From Brasenia schreberi (lineage: Eukaryota > Streptophyta > Magnoliopsida > Nymphaeales > Cabombaceae), in NCBI GenBank assembly GCA_036023115.1, contig JAYKKT010000079.1:8755001-8819000 (forward strand): a stretch of DNA of 64,000 bases, given 5' to 3'. The notes under the pieces were generated by a model, which saw nothing but the letters and a program-made list of their open reading frames with translations, searched no databases and was not told the DNA's origin. How positions within the stretch are numbered: position 1 is the first letter of the stretch; every line of letters begins with the position of its first letter. Below, one piece after another: positions 35,961 to 56,434 of the stretch. Both the position numbers and the translations under genes were made by a program.

Positions 35961-38900
35961 ATTACTGACCTAGCACAATCTTTTTGAGTTACAAAATTTG
36001 TCAAAAAATCCTTTCAGGATGGATTTTCCTGATTTTAAACATCTAGAAAGGTTTTTCCATTTGCTTTCTCTTAGATCAAGAATCACTTAAATTTGTGATT
36101 GAGTAGTAAAATATTATAACTCAACCAATTCTAGTCCAAATAGGTTGAGTTATGATTTTGTAAAAAGGTCTTTGTTCCCTCTTTTGAAAAAAATAAGAAA
36201 CACATGAATCAAAATTTAGACGAGGAAGTTATAGTGGAAAAAGTCAATCCTATCGAGTGCCATTTAAACATGCTATTGATATTGATCGATACGATTGGAA
36301 AAATTATGAAAAATCTAATTCTTATTGGAACTATTTGATCTTTAGTTTGTAGAATTTCTTCATGTATCTACTTTCCAAAGGAACCAAAAATTGTATCAAT
36401 TGAGATTGTTTTGAAGGAGGTATGATCAAAGTACTATGACCACAACTAATCATATTTTTGTCTAGAGGAGTGACTCAAACTTGGGAAGCTACCCAAATTT
36501 GATTTAAATAAGACCCAAAGCACGATAGGAGTTGGAGAAGACTTGTAGAAGGCTTAGGAAGAGCCACTCACATTACTCCAACTTGCATGATCCCCTTCAA
36601 GAACAAAGTTTGTTCTTTAACATGCCCAATACTTCATCGAAGTATCCAGCAAGTCAATTCATGCCACTTGAGTTATTTTCGATGACAACAAAGGTTTGAA
36701 CTTTTGAAGGTAGTTTAATCTTTTCTTTGATGGTGGTTCCACGTTGATGAGATGAGGCATTTACTGAACTAGAGTTCACGTAATTGAAAGAATACCATGT
36801 TCCATCATTGAGCTATACTTTAGCCTGTAATAACTTCGCTAATTTGCTCAATTTTTTTTGAGGATTACTATTCACACATTCTTTTTACTATTCATTCACT
36901 CTCTTTTTTAAAAATACCAAAATTACCTTTCAACACTTTCTCTCTCCTCTCCCAACCAATTCTAGCAAGGAACTCTCGCCTCTTTAATCCGACGACCAAT
37001 ATTTTATTTATTTTTAATGTTGTTGCCTTCTTTGTAGTTGAACAAAGCATACTTTACGAATCTCATCAAAGAAGAAAAAGAAGAAGAAAAGAAAAGAAAG
37101 AAGAATCAAGAACAAGAAAAATAAAATAAAAAATAAAATCAATAACAAGAAAAAGAACAACAATAAGAATCAAGAACAAAAAAGAAGGAAAAAATTGAAA
37201 ATGATGTCAAGTTTCTGACTCGAGATGCGACACAAGCGTGTCTCCCCAACAAGGGGGACGCGTCTTAGCCCCATCTCGAGTTGGCTCGTTTTGATTCTAG
37301 TCCAAAATGAAATCAATATATCAAATCAATGAAATACCTCGCTAACTCACTATCCTTCTTTGAATGGGCCCTCTTTTCTCTTCTTTCTCCTCTTTTTTTT
37401 CTTCTTTCTTCTTTTTTACTTTATCGTATTTAAAGCACTTTGAGATGGTGGATGATTCAATATCGTACATTGAGTCGAGCTTCAAATCGATTGTCACTAG
37501 AAAAATGGTGTGAGACGGTCGAGTGTAAGAGGAGAACATGCAAAGAGAGATTTAGACGGAAAGAACATTGAGGTAATTTTTTAATTTTAGTAAAAGCAAA
37601 ATTGAAATCACGTGTATAATAATAAAAAGGGTGTGCACATAAAATTTCCACAAAAAAAAATGTGGTTCACCGTTTTTTTTTGTTGAATTCGGAAAATATC
37701 CGTTCACATTGCAATAAAAGAAACCGTGAACCGCATAATTTTTCTTTATTGAATATTTTTTGAGTTCATTGCCAAAGTTATGTGCAAGCCATAATAAAAA
37801 GCTTACAGCATAGCTTTGGCCTATAATATTAGCCCACAGGCATAACCATGGGATATCTGCCCACTAACGTGCATTTTGGTGTCCGCCACTACCGTCTTGA
37901 CCCAACAGTCGAGACCCAATTCTCTTCCCTAGCTTAAATTGGGAAATAGGAGTGGAACTGAAATTTCATAAGTTAACTGCAATACAGTCAACGTAATAGA
38001 TTAAGATCACTTGGTTATAAAATAAATACGGAGAGGCAATCTCGTTCGCCGCACATGATTTTAAAAACCAACAAAGGAAGATAGTTCTCTCGTCGTGTTG
38101 AATGGAAAGGCTAAGATAGTCCTCTCTCTCTCCCCCTCTCTCTCTCAGAGAATCCAGATCATTGTCTCCAAGGAAAACCCACCATGCAAGAAACTCTTTT
38201 TCTTCGGGTTTTTTCTAAAATCCGCCTTCGTATCTCTTCCAAAATCCTTCTTATTTCTTTCTTAATGTCAAAACATCTCTCTTTGTGAGAAGCCAAGGTC
38301 ATTGTGTCTCATAGGGAAAACCCACCATGCAAGGAAACTCTTTGGATATTTTCTCAAATCCGTCTTGGTATCTCTTCCAAACTCCTCCCTCTTTCTTTCT
38401 TAATGTAAAAAACATACCTACTTTCTTCCTACGGCTTAAAAAAGTGTAATATAGGAAATGCTTTCACTAAAACACATAAAAACAATTGGCCATAGTTGTG
38501 AACATTTGTTGAACATAACGTTGAAACGTTGTTTTTTCTCATTCTCGATGCTTTTTGGTTACCTATCGGTGTGCAATTAAACGACTGATTGTTGTGCATA
38601 TAAACAGCTCCATAAGATTTGAAAATCAGCACTTAAATGATCTGCACATTCTAAATCTGGTAAAAATCCTAAATGGGAAATTGACATGAAAGTAAGTTGA
38701 TCGTGCTGAACAAGGTAGAATCACTTAATTGTTTGTCTCAAGATAGTAAATTTTTGCTGTATACACTCTCTGAAGTTCTGGTCTAAAACTAGTGAAAAGA
38801 TAGAAGTGATATATTTATGTTTCCAGAGACAATTACGAAGACGTTTATAGATTAACGACCAAAAGGAAGGATGTGTTTGGGAAGGTTGAGAAGTATGGGG

Positions 38901-39335
38901 ATGGATTTGGAGAAAATCTCCCTCGCTCTTTTGTGTTCTTAAAACCGCGTTTTGACTTCTCTATGATGGAACGATCATCCCTTAGGCGCCACTCTAACGA
39001 TGTTAGGGAAGAGGTGTTCATCCATTTCCTTTTCCGTCCTTCTTTTCATAACAACGTTGCGTCAATCAATCTCCTTGCAGCTTCTCTCTCATCATTCACC
39101 ACAATACTGTTTCTGTATTGCTATTTGCTTGCCTCATACTTTCATTTTTGAGACAGACAGTCCCACCTTGTAAAAGTACTAGTCCTCAGCTCCTTTTCTG
39201 ATTCCGCTACTTTGCAAAAACGAGATTTTGAGGCTTATCCGTGAAACACAAGAAGATTCCTTGCTTCCGCTGTCTTTCTACAGTCTTATTAGAGGATCGG
39301 TTGATAGTCATTGAGATATTGGGTGTCAGGGAGGG
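35961..39335. other. Intergenic DNA and kinase upstream region
   Basis: No gene recognised. There is a purine-rich AAGAAGAAAAG tract at 37065-37190 and a 143-bp tandem duplication at about 38157-38410 (GGAAAACCCACCATGCAAG at 38172 and GGAAAACCCACCATGC at 38315). The last 150 bases before 39336 are the likely 5' untranslated part of the kinase gene; no confident TATA box was found. Confidence 0.4.
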
Positions 39336-47939
<8,604 letters not shown>

Positions 47940-49237
47940 TTCTTAGTTTCTCAAATTGTCCTTGAGATGCAAGAAAAAGATGCCTGGGTTACTTTTCACG
48001 TATTTCTTACGTAAGATGTGCATGAGAGTCTTTTCTGAGTTTGATGTGGGTCGAGCGAGCGGCTTTGAATAGTACCAGCTATTGGATTTGTTTCTTTGTT
48101 TTGCATTCTTTTCTGCAGTTTGTCTTGTTTAAATTTATGACAAAATTCATCATAATGTTTGCAAAGTGATGGATTGTTCTCATCTCCGAGGCCATTACAA
48201 GGAGTCTTTTGCTGTATTCTGTTTATTTATCCATAAATCTCGATTGTAAACATTTGATACCTGTAAGGTACTCACATAAGATGATCATATGTTCTGGTTC
48301 TTGATAAGATTCATGGTCTATTATGAGGCATAAACACCTATATTGGTAGCTACGAACCAATATGAAGCTCGTTGTGTGACATTGCCGTTGCTTTGTTTGA
48401 GACTTGTGCTTCTTAAATGTCTAAAGATGACAGTAAAACCAATCTGGGGCACCCAGAGGGGAGCTGACTTTGTTTATTCTTTGAAAAGCCCTACATTTGA
48501 AGTGGTTTGGAAGAGGTGCACCTGACAATTCTTGCATGGGGTAGTAACTCTCTCGTTTTACTTTCAAAGATCTTAATGTTGACCATCTTGTGTAGCCAAC
48601 GCTTTAACTAAAGTTAATGAGAGTGCTTGTGTGAAGCTGTTAAACGAAAGAGGTTTCTCCTTGTTGAACAAATATTTATCAGTCTGAGCTTGTTTCGGCT
48701 CTGGTCAGATGTGCTGATCCGCCTTCTACACGTTATGCCTCTCTTGGCCTGGTCAAATTGAGTGTCTGCAATGTTTACTTGCATGTATGTGAGAAAAGCT
48801 TGCTAATCCAATTAGCTAAATGTATGTACATGTTTTCAATTGGTCAAGAGCATCTGTTTTACAACGAAGATGGTTGTAAGCAGCTAAATTTCAACTCAAA
48901 TGCAGGAGAATCTCAATCTTCATGCGACATAATTTAATGTCTTTTATGTTCTTTTCTTTTCGTCACAATGGAAGGCCGAAGCTTAAGACACATAAACACA
49001 CAACTTGCCATTCGAAGTGAGCTAACATCTGGGTGCTAAATACCTTTTTAAGTTAAGCAACCAAGCTTGCAGCTCATCTCGTTATGACCTTGGCTCATCT
49101 TAAATATACCAGACATCAAACAAGCAACAATCTAATCTAGTGAGGGCAGTCACAAACAAGCACCGCCTGTCTGGTTTGGTTCCTTTCCTTGTACAGATAT
49201 GCGTGTATCACATGTCTGTGTGTGTACGCATGCGTGT

Positions 49238-49296
<59 letters not shown>

Positions 49297-49794
49297 CATA
49301 TGCACAAAAATCCCGGATAGTAGTGGGCAAGTCTTTTTCGTGATACCACAGAAATTATTAGACTTCAATGCTATTTCGAAGTTTTGATCCGTCCCTAGAG
49401 CCATGCAATAAAATGCACTTGTAATTAATTTTGGTACTATATATAAATTCAGATATTTCAATTTAGGGTTATCTCATTATATGATTAGATCTATCCCTTA
49501 ATAGTATGCATCTGAGATTTTCCCACTATTATGGATAATCTTTGAATTGCTGATCTTATCGGGAATAGACAATAATGTTAACCATGGCCTTTATCTATGT
49601 GAAAGAGAAACGACTCTTGTTGAGAATAGTTATAAAAATCATGACTTATGTTTGTTTTCCAATGCAAAGAGGTTCACAATGGAGGTTTAGCTATGTGAAA
49701 GAGAAATGTCTCTTGTTGTTGCTATCCGAGATTTAGCGCATGACTACACCAATTTGTGATTGTTTATAAAACATCAAAGCTTCACTTGGAGACG
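47940..49794. other. Kinase 3' flank and intergenic DNA
   Basis: The 3' untranslated region of the kinase gene starts here; no poly(A) signal could be fixed. A (GA)n microsatellite lies at 49241-49291. No other gene seen. Confidence 0.4.
49241..49291 (+). repeat. (GA)n microsatellite
   Basis: About 25 GA units preceded by alternating TGTGTG/GCGTGTG. Confidence 0.97.
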
Positions 49795-49795
49795 G

Positions 49796-49900
49796 CAAAG
49801 GAGGTTTAACCTAATAGAAATGGCTCAGGCCTCCACATGGGAGTCAGGCTTCGACTCCCACAGGCACTACTCCTTGCGCAATAAGTGAAATAAACTCATT
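49796..49900 (+). repeat. Possible tRNA-derived SINE remnant
   Basis: AATGGCTCAGGCCTCC followed by GGCTTCGACTCCC resembles the spaced A-box and B-box (GGTTCGAATCC-like) of a RNA polymerase III promoter. No tail or target duplication was found. Confidence 0.25.
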
Positions 49901-49928
49901 GTCAGTTTCTTAATTATCTTTTAATACC

Positions 49929-49969
49929 ACACACACACACACACACATATAAAATATGTGTGTGTGTGT

Positions 49970-50013
<44 letters not shown>
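49929..50013 (+). repeat. (CA)n/(TG)n and (GA)n compound microsatellite
   Basis: CACACA, then ATATAAAATATG, then GTGTGTG, then about 20 GA units. The CA and TG runs could pair as a hairpin. Confidence 0.95.
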
Positions 50014-50017
<4 letters not shown>

Positions 50018-50100
50018 GGGTATATACAAGCCGGTTGTTATAAAAAAACGATAAAAGCCTATACGGCTAAGTGTTTGATTAGGAGAGATGAATAACAATC

Positions 50101-50454
50101 TGTTACAAAATGGTGGCCATTCTCGGCTTGGGTAACGGCTGGATTGGCCATCGAGGATCAGGCCAAACTAAGTAACGGACGAGGAAAGCCACAGGTGGAT
50201 AAGTTCAGACAAATGGGGGAGCGCCTGCCTATGAAAAGGCAGGCGCATACAAAAACAGTAGAGGTGGTGATATACAAAAGAGGAAATACTGGAAAATTAC
50301 AGAGAAAGACATTTGTCTGAGCAAACCCCTATGAGGGAACCTCGTGTCCATCGCCTTCACTACTGCGGGATTTTCATCTCTAGAAAGACAGAGAGCTACA
50401 GGAATCCGGCGAGCATCAGCATCCTTCACTGCAAGGTATTCTTCTTCGCCGACA
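50101..50454 (+). repeat. 5' LTR (354 bp)
   Basis: It begins TGTTACAAAATGG and ends TCTTCGCCGACA. The TATA position reads TATGAAAA and sits in the loop of a perfect 9-bp inverted repeat (GCGCCTGCC / GGCAGGCGC, 50221-50246). Confidence 0.97.
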
Positions 50455-50455
50455 T

Positions 50456-50466
50456 TGGTATCAGGG
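50456..50466 (+). other. Primer-binding site (initiator methionine tRNA)
   Basis: TGGTATCAGGG one base after the LTR; the consensus is TGGTATCAGAGC. Confidence 0.85.
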
Positions 50467-50568
50467 TCTGATTCCCTGTAAAACAGAAAGAGAGATTAAA
50501 GAAAAAAAAATGGAGGAAAGAAAGGGAGGGAACGAAAAAAATGAAAAAAAAAAGAAGGAAAAATTCCG

Positions 50569-50943
50569 GTGGAAGGCGGCAATCGGCAGTTGGTAGGTAA
50601 GGCGGAAGGAGAAACCCAGAAGCGGCCAAAGGCGAAATCGGCCAAAACAGTCGAAGCAGCCAGAGGCAAAATCAGCCAAAACAGCCGAAACAACCGAAGC
50701 GGTCAGAGGCGAAATCGGTCGAAACAGTCGAAGCGGCTAGAGGAGAAATCGGCCAAAACAGCGAAAAAGCCAGAAGCCGAAATAGCCAGAGGCCGAAACA
50801 ACCGAAACAGCCGAAGCGACCAGAGGCAAAATCGGCCAAAACAGCCGAAAAAGTCGATCGCCAAAACAACCGACGATCGGTCGGAACGAGTTCTCCGGCA
50901 GCCGCCTCTCTCTCTCTCTCGGAACACTCCAGAGAGAGTGTAA
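50569..50943 (+). other. Leader minisatellite with a basic 124-codon open frame
   Basis: The leader between the primer-binding site and gag consists of degenerate repeats built from CGAAGCGGYCAGAGGC, GAAATCGGCC and AAAACAGCC units, roughly 45-50 bp each. The plus frame is open and encodes an Arg/Lys/Asn-rich protein; the minus frames are open as well, as expected for a repeat lacking stops. I doubt that a protein is made. It is probably a repeat-expanded untranslated leader. Confidence 0.6.
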
Positions 50944-51577
50944 AAGCTTTTAAGGGTTTTCTCTAAATAAAAAAAAGTTATGGTTTCAAAAAACAGCGAC
51001 GGGAAAACCAGCAGTTTTTCAAAATCGCTCACGATTTTTTGAAAACTACCAGCGGTTTTCTAAAACCGCCAGTGTGTCAAAAAGACAGAAATGCCCCTCA
51101 CCCATTTCAGATATTACATAGTTTGCCATGATAAAAAGACAATTTTACCCCTTGGCAGTTTTTGAAAATTATAAGAAAACCAGGAGCTGTTATTTTACGA
51201 TATTATCCAACCCGGTTTGGATAATTTTGGTTCTGCCACTCAATCAAAAGACAGGTTTACCCCTGTTCTTTTGGAAAAATTACAGATTCTCCTTGAGAGT
51301 TAAAATTATGATTTTAACCCCGATCAATTACGAATTTTACAAGAATACCAAATAGTAATTTTACGAGTTTGTCCTTATGATTTTACAAAATTATAAAAAG
51401 AAGATATAAAATTATAAATTTATCCCTTGATATCATTTTTAGGGGTTTTAGAGGTAGAAAAACCCTCAGAAATTTTTTCTACTTCATATTCTGTATCACT
51501 TTAACATGTCTCTTGCTTTGTGTGTTTTCTGTTTTCCTTTAGACTGCTTGATTGATATTTTTGCCAAACACCTAAAA

Positions 51578-52440
51578 ATGAGTTGTAGGATATGTGTATC
51601 CAAACTAACAAAAATAGAAAAGCTAAACGGTCTGAACTTCCAAACTTGGAAGAGAAGAATCCCACTAGCTCTAACACTAGAAGGTGTAAAGTATGTTTTA
51701 AAGGAAACAATGCGCCGCCCTCTATCACCAGACGCAAGCCAGCAACAGTTAGAAATATATAAAACATTTCTAAAGGACGATACCATAGCAAGAACAATCA
51801 TGTTAACTTATATGGAGGATGACCTGATTAGGGTCTTTGAAGAATATGAGATCGCAAAAGAGTTGTTTGACTCGTTAACAGCCAAGTATGATACAATTAC
51901 AAAATTACATGTGCAGTTGCTACTATAGAAATATAACTCCTTCAGAATGAAAGAAGGAGAAAATGTAGTAGAGCATGTAAATCACATGCTAGTGATGGCT
52001 AGAGACTTAGCCGTAGCAAAATCAGTCATCCTCGAACCGATGCAGATATCAACCATACTGAACAGTCTACCTCCATCATGAAACATGGTCACCATTGCCT
52101 TAATATTAGGGCCTGAAATCAACCTTTCTAAGTTGCCCCTAAAACTAGCAATTAAGCAAGAACATATGCCCAAAAATAAAAAGGAGAAGTTGCTAGTGGT
52201 CCAGGATGAGTTAGCATCTAGCTCTAAATCCAACCAGAAAAAGAAACCAAATAAAAGGTTTAGCAAGAATAATAAGAAAGGCAGTCAAAGTTTTAAGAAA
52301 TCACAGGAAATAGCTTCCCGGATCAAGTGTTTCAACTATGGAAAGATTAGACACTAAAAGAGGGACTGCCGCAACAAGAAAGGTGGAGGAAACAATCCAC
52401 ACTGCGGATAGTCAGAGAAGCAGGATATCATCTGCGTAAT
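51578..52440 (+). pseudogene. Copia gag
   Basis: From MSCRICVSKLTKIEKLNGLN the reading continues FQTWKRRI, then MKEGENVVEHVNHM and SKLPLKLAIKQEHMPK, typical of Copia gag, and ends in a knuckle CFNYGKIRH-KRDC where the second cysteine is Tyr and a stop (TAA) replaces the residue after His. Other in-frame stops lie near 51927 and 52080. Gag would form the particle. Confidence 0.85.
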
Positions 52441-52456
52441 TTCAGAGTGTCTATAC

Positions 52457-53700
52457 TTGGACCGCCCAGTTACAAGTAGGTGGATAGACTCGGGAGCTAT
52501 AAGACATATCTCAAAGATCAAGAAAGGGGCAATTGACCTGAAGGAATGCCAACCGGGAGAACATCGTGTATATATAGAAAACAATACTTTCTCAGATTTT
52601 CTGGGTATTGGATCATTTAGGATATTTGTACAAGGCAAACCAATTATACTGACCGATGTGTTAATTGTGCCATCAATAAGGCGAAATCTGGTATCAGTCC
52701 TTGCCTTAGTTAAGAAGGGTTTTGAAGTTAGGTTTATACCTAACAAGGTGACTGTGGGCAAATATAGGAGAATCTTGTTCTCAAGAGAATTTGATGTAGA
52801 ACATGGACTGTTTAAGTTATCTGATAATGAAAATCATCAATCTTTTGTTTATATTGAGAGTGCATTTTCTGTTGATGTGAATATGTGGCATAAATGCCTA
52901 GGGCATATAAGTCTAGAAAAGTTGAGGAAATTATCCAACTTTGACTTATTGCCCGAATTTGAGGAAAAGGCTTTCAATAAGTGTGAAGCTTACATACAAG
53001 GGAAAATGACAAGAAAAGTCTTTCCCAAGGAAATAACAAGGGCAACAACCCTGTTAGAAATTATTCACACAGATTTATGTGGACCTTTCAGAGTAAAGAT
53101 ACATCGAAGAAATGATTACTTTATAACCTTTATCGATGATTACTCTAGATATATGCATATATATCTTTTGGCACATAAATCAGAAGCACTTGATGATTTC
53201 AAAGAATATAAGCAAAAAGTAGAAAATCAATTAGGGCATTCGATAAAAGTCTTGAGATCAGACAAAGGAGGTGAGTATACCTCGGCAGAATTCTTAGAAT
53301 TTTGCAAAGACTTTGGTATTGCTAAACAAAACTCAATGCCCAGGACACTTAAAAAAAATGGTGTAGCTGAAAGATACAATAGAACCTTGCTGAACATGAC
53401 AAGGTCTATGCTGATTGATGCCTCTTTTTCAAGGGTATTTTGGAGAAAAGCAGTAAGTATAGCCGTTTACGTACTTAACAAAGTACCATGTAAAGCTATA
53501 TTTACTACACCATATGATATGTGGTTTGGAATAAAACCCAACCTAGGTCATCTCAGGAGGTGGGGATCAATTGCAAATGTTAAGATCCTTGATAAGTCTA
53601 GATATAAACTAGACAGTAGGTCCTTGAGGTGTATATTTATTGGATATCCAAAAGGTTCAAAATGATATCGGTTTTATCATAAGGACCACAGACTCATTGA
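52457..53700 (+). pseudogene. Copia protease and integrase
   Basis: A frame of 402 codons ends at 53665. RWIDSGAIRHIS is the protease active-site block (DSG kept). The integrase zinc site reads MWHKCLGHIS...CEAYIQGK, with one of its two cysteines changed to Tyr. The catalytic core shows HTDLCGPF, FIDDYSRYMHIYLL and LRSDKGGEY, so the D,D,E residues are all there. GVAERYNRTLLNMTRSML, FWRKAVSIAVYVLNKV and CIFIGYPKGSK follow. Confidence 0.92.
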
Positions 53701-53999
53701 AAGCAGAGATGTTGAATTCTTAGAAGATTCTAAGAATGACATCTTGGAAAACAATGAGGAATGTGTTGATGATTTGGTAGATTTAAATCAATCATCTTTT
53801 GAGCCCATAGAAGATCTTCCTGAAACTACCGATACCTTATATGGACATAAGAGGCCAAGAGCCACTCTGTCCTACTTAAAAGATTATCACACTTATCTTG
53901 CACAGGAAGTGTGTAATTCGATAGATTTAGATGAGTTGACTGATAACTTGACTTATCAACAAGCAATAAACTCATCGGAAGCAACAAACTAGGAGAAAG

Positions 54000-55491
54000 C
54001 CATGGATGAGGAAATTGAATCCATTGAGAAAAACAAAGTCTGGGAATTGACTAATTTGCCAAAAGGAAGGAAAGCTATAGGCTGTAAATGGGTTCTGAAA
54101 AAGAAATACAAAGTCGATGGACAATCGAAAAGTTTAAAGCGAGGTTGGTTGCAAAGGGTTTTTCGCAAAAAGAGGGGATAGATCATATTGAGACATATTC
54201 CCCAGTTGCGAAATTTGCATCCATACAGATAATCCTGGCAATATCTGCATACTATGATTTGGATTTACATTAGTTAGATGTAAAAATAGCCTTTCTAAAT
54301 GGTGATTTAGAAGAAATCATATACATGCAGCAGCCCGAAGGATTTGTAGTTGAAGGTCAAGAAGATAAAGTATATAGGTTGAGAAAATCCCAATATGGCC
54401 TGAAACAGTCACCTCGCCAATGGTATTTGACCTTTCAAAATGCCATTATAGAACTTGGGTTTGTGGCTAACAAACTTGATCACTGTGTTTATGTCTGGAA
54501 CAGTGGGAGCCATTTTGTCATCTTATCATTATATGTAGATGACATATTATTGTCTGGAAACGACAATGAGATGATTGTCAAAACCAAGTCATGGTTGAAC
54601 TCCAAGTTCGAAATGAAGGATATGAGGAAAGCATCCTATATCCTGAGTATAAAGATCTCTCGAGATAGAGAATCTAGACTCTTATGCCTGAGTGAGGAGA
54701 GATATATAGACTATATCCTCAAGAAGTTCAAAATGGGTGAATGCAAGTTTGCAGATACACTTATAGCAAAAGGGAAATTGAGTAAGGCTGATTGTCTTGG
54801 TGAGAGAGATTATAAGCCTAATATTCCTTATGCACAAGCTGTTGGCAGCTTGATGTATGCTATGTTGTGTACAAGACCTAATATCAACTTTGCTATTGGT
54901 CTTGCCAGTAGATATCAAAGTAATCCTGGTCGGCAATATTGGGTAGTTGTGAAAAGGATTCTAAGATATTTGAAAGGAACAAAGGACTTAAAACTATGTT
55001 TTCAAGCAAATGAACTGAAAGTGGTAGGATACTCAGATGCTGACTTTGCTGGGAGAAAAAATTTTTGCAAATCAACCTCAGGACAAATATTTTTATTTGG
55101 AGGTGGTGCCGTTTCTTGGGCATGCAAGAAACAGGGTTGTGTAGCATTGCATACGCAGGAAGCTGAGTATGTTGCTTGTTGTATAACTGCAACAAGTGCT
55201 GTCTGGATAAGCCACTTCATACGAGATTTAAAGTTGGAGATAACAGACGAGCTAGTGGTTATCTATTGCGATAATAATACAGCAATTACTCTTATTAAGA
55301 GTGGAGCAGATTGCTCAAAAAGCAAGCATATAATGGTAAAATACCACTATGTTCATGATATGGTTATGAGAAAGGAAATATCCATCTCATACATGCCAAC
55401 GATAGACATGTTGGCAGACCCTTTAACAAAAGGCATAACGGAAGAACTCTTCTCAAAACATGTTGGAAACATGGGTTTGAGATATGTTTGA
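54000..55491 (+). pseudogene. Copia reverse transcriptase and RNase H
   Basis: RT starts near 54000 (MDEEIESIEKNKVWEL, GCKWVLKKK), changes frame around 54120, meets a stop near 54272, then runs open for 388 codons from 54325 to the stop at 55491. Blocks: MQQPEGFVVEGQEDKVYRL, YGLKQSPRQWY and LYVDDILLSGND (YVDD). RNase H: GYSDADFAGRKNFCKSTSG, AEYVACC and KSKHIMVKYHYVHDMV. The 3' half is the best preserved part of the element. Confidence 0.93.
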
Positions 55492-55492
55492 T

Positions 55493-55594
55493 TTGTTGTA
55501 TAGGCAAACAACCATACAACAAATATACAATTATTGTATACGTAAATAACCATACAACGGATGATTTGTTGTGTAGGAAAATAACCACACAACA
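55493..55594 (+). other. Three tandem hairpins with 12-base loops
   Basis: Directly after the pol stop: stem TTGTTGTAT/ATACAACAA (55493-55522), stem TTGTAT/ATACAA (55534-55557), stem TGTTGTGT/ACACAACA (55567-55594). Each loop is 12 bases and ends AACC. The third stem differs from the first by a paired A-T to G-C change. Role unknown. Confidence 0.8.
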
Positions 55595-55694
55595 GGTTCT
55601 GATTACAATAGTAATCAGGAATTGACATAACTAGGGAAAACCCCTGAAAAGTGGGAGGTAAACCAGTATGTCGATACACTTGGCTCGAATGGCC

Positions 55695-55704
55695 AAGTAG
55701 GAGA
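55695..55704 (+). other. Polypurine tract
   Basis: AAGTAGGAGA directly before the 3' LTR; the usual plus-strand primer site, with one T interruption. Confidence 0.7.
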
Positions 55705-56152
55705 TGTTACAAAATGGTTACCATTTTCGGCTCGGGTAATGCCTGGACTGGCCATCTAGTCGTTACGTGAGGATCAGGCCAAACCAAGTAACGAACAACC
55801 GTTACCGGATTTTTCGGTAACGGCCGCCCGTTAAAGCTCCCAGACGAGGGAAGCCACAGGTGGATAAGCTCAGACAAATGGGGGAGCGTCTGCCTATAAA
55901 AAGGCAGACAAATGGGAGAGCGTCTGCCTATAAAAAGGCAGGCACATACAGAGACAGTAGAGGTGGTGATATACAAAAGAGGAAATAGCGAAAAATTACA
56001 GAGAAAGACATTTGTCTGAGCAAGCCCTATGAGGGAACCTCGTGTCCATCGCCTTCACTGCTGTGCGATTTTCATCTCTAGAAAAACAGAGAGCTACAGG
56101 AATCTGGCGAGCATCAGCATCCTTCACTAAAAGGTATTCTTCTTCGCCGACA
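55705..56152 (+). repeat. 3' LTR (448 bp), with duplicated TATA hairpin
   Basis: The same sequence as the 5' LTR plus a GTTACCGGATTTTTCGGTAAC-like inverted-repeat stretch near 55800 and a second copy of the GTCTGCC-TATAAAAA-GGCAGAC unit (55888-55909 and 55922-55943). These two differences explain the roughly 94 extra bases. Confidence 0.95.
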
Positions 56153-56434
56153 CAATCCACCTACTTAAAAACATAAAAGAATTTCAATCATTTTTACATG
56201 TAAAATAGGAAAAGGAAAATATAACTTGATCGAACAATTAGGTGAAATCTATGATACCAAGTTATATATATATATATATTATAAAAGAAAAAGAAAGTAT
56301 GTAACTAGGAACGTTTTCTATGGTTCATGAGAAAATACTGAAGCAATACTTTATCCTCGACTTTAGATTCATATCATGGCCTTGAAGTCTTCTTCTTTTT
56401 CAGTTTGATGATAAGGGTATCAACTTCATGCAAT

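Larger units (their letters stand above)
50101..56152 (+). mobile_element. Complete but mutated Copia LTR retrotransposon
   Basis: 6,052 bp with LTRs at 50101-50454 and 55705-56152, TGTTAC...CGACA ends, and a perfect target duplication CAATC (50096-50100 and 56153-56157). The primer-binding site at 50456 and polypurine tract at 55695-55704 are in place. Order: leader with minisatellite, gag, protease, integrase, RT, RNase H (Copia). Several stops and at least one frameshift interrupt gag-pol, and the LTRs differ by two indels, so it is old and inactive. A decayed relative lies at 57148-60662. Confidence 0.97.

Noticed and set aside
37065..37190. AAGAAGAAAAG tract as a coding or structural element
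   Set aside because: Low-complexity purine tract; no repeat unit or conserved reading.
50496..51032. Minus-strand open frames over the Copia leader
   Set aside because: They come from the stop-poor minisatellite and have Cys/Phe-rich repeat composition, not a known protein.
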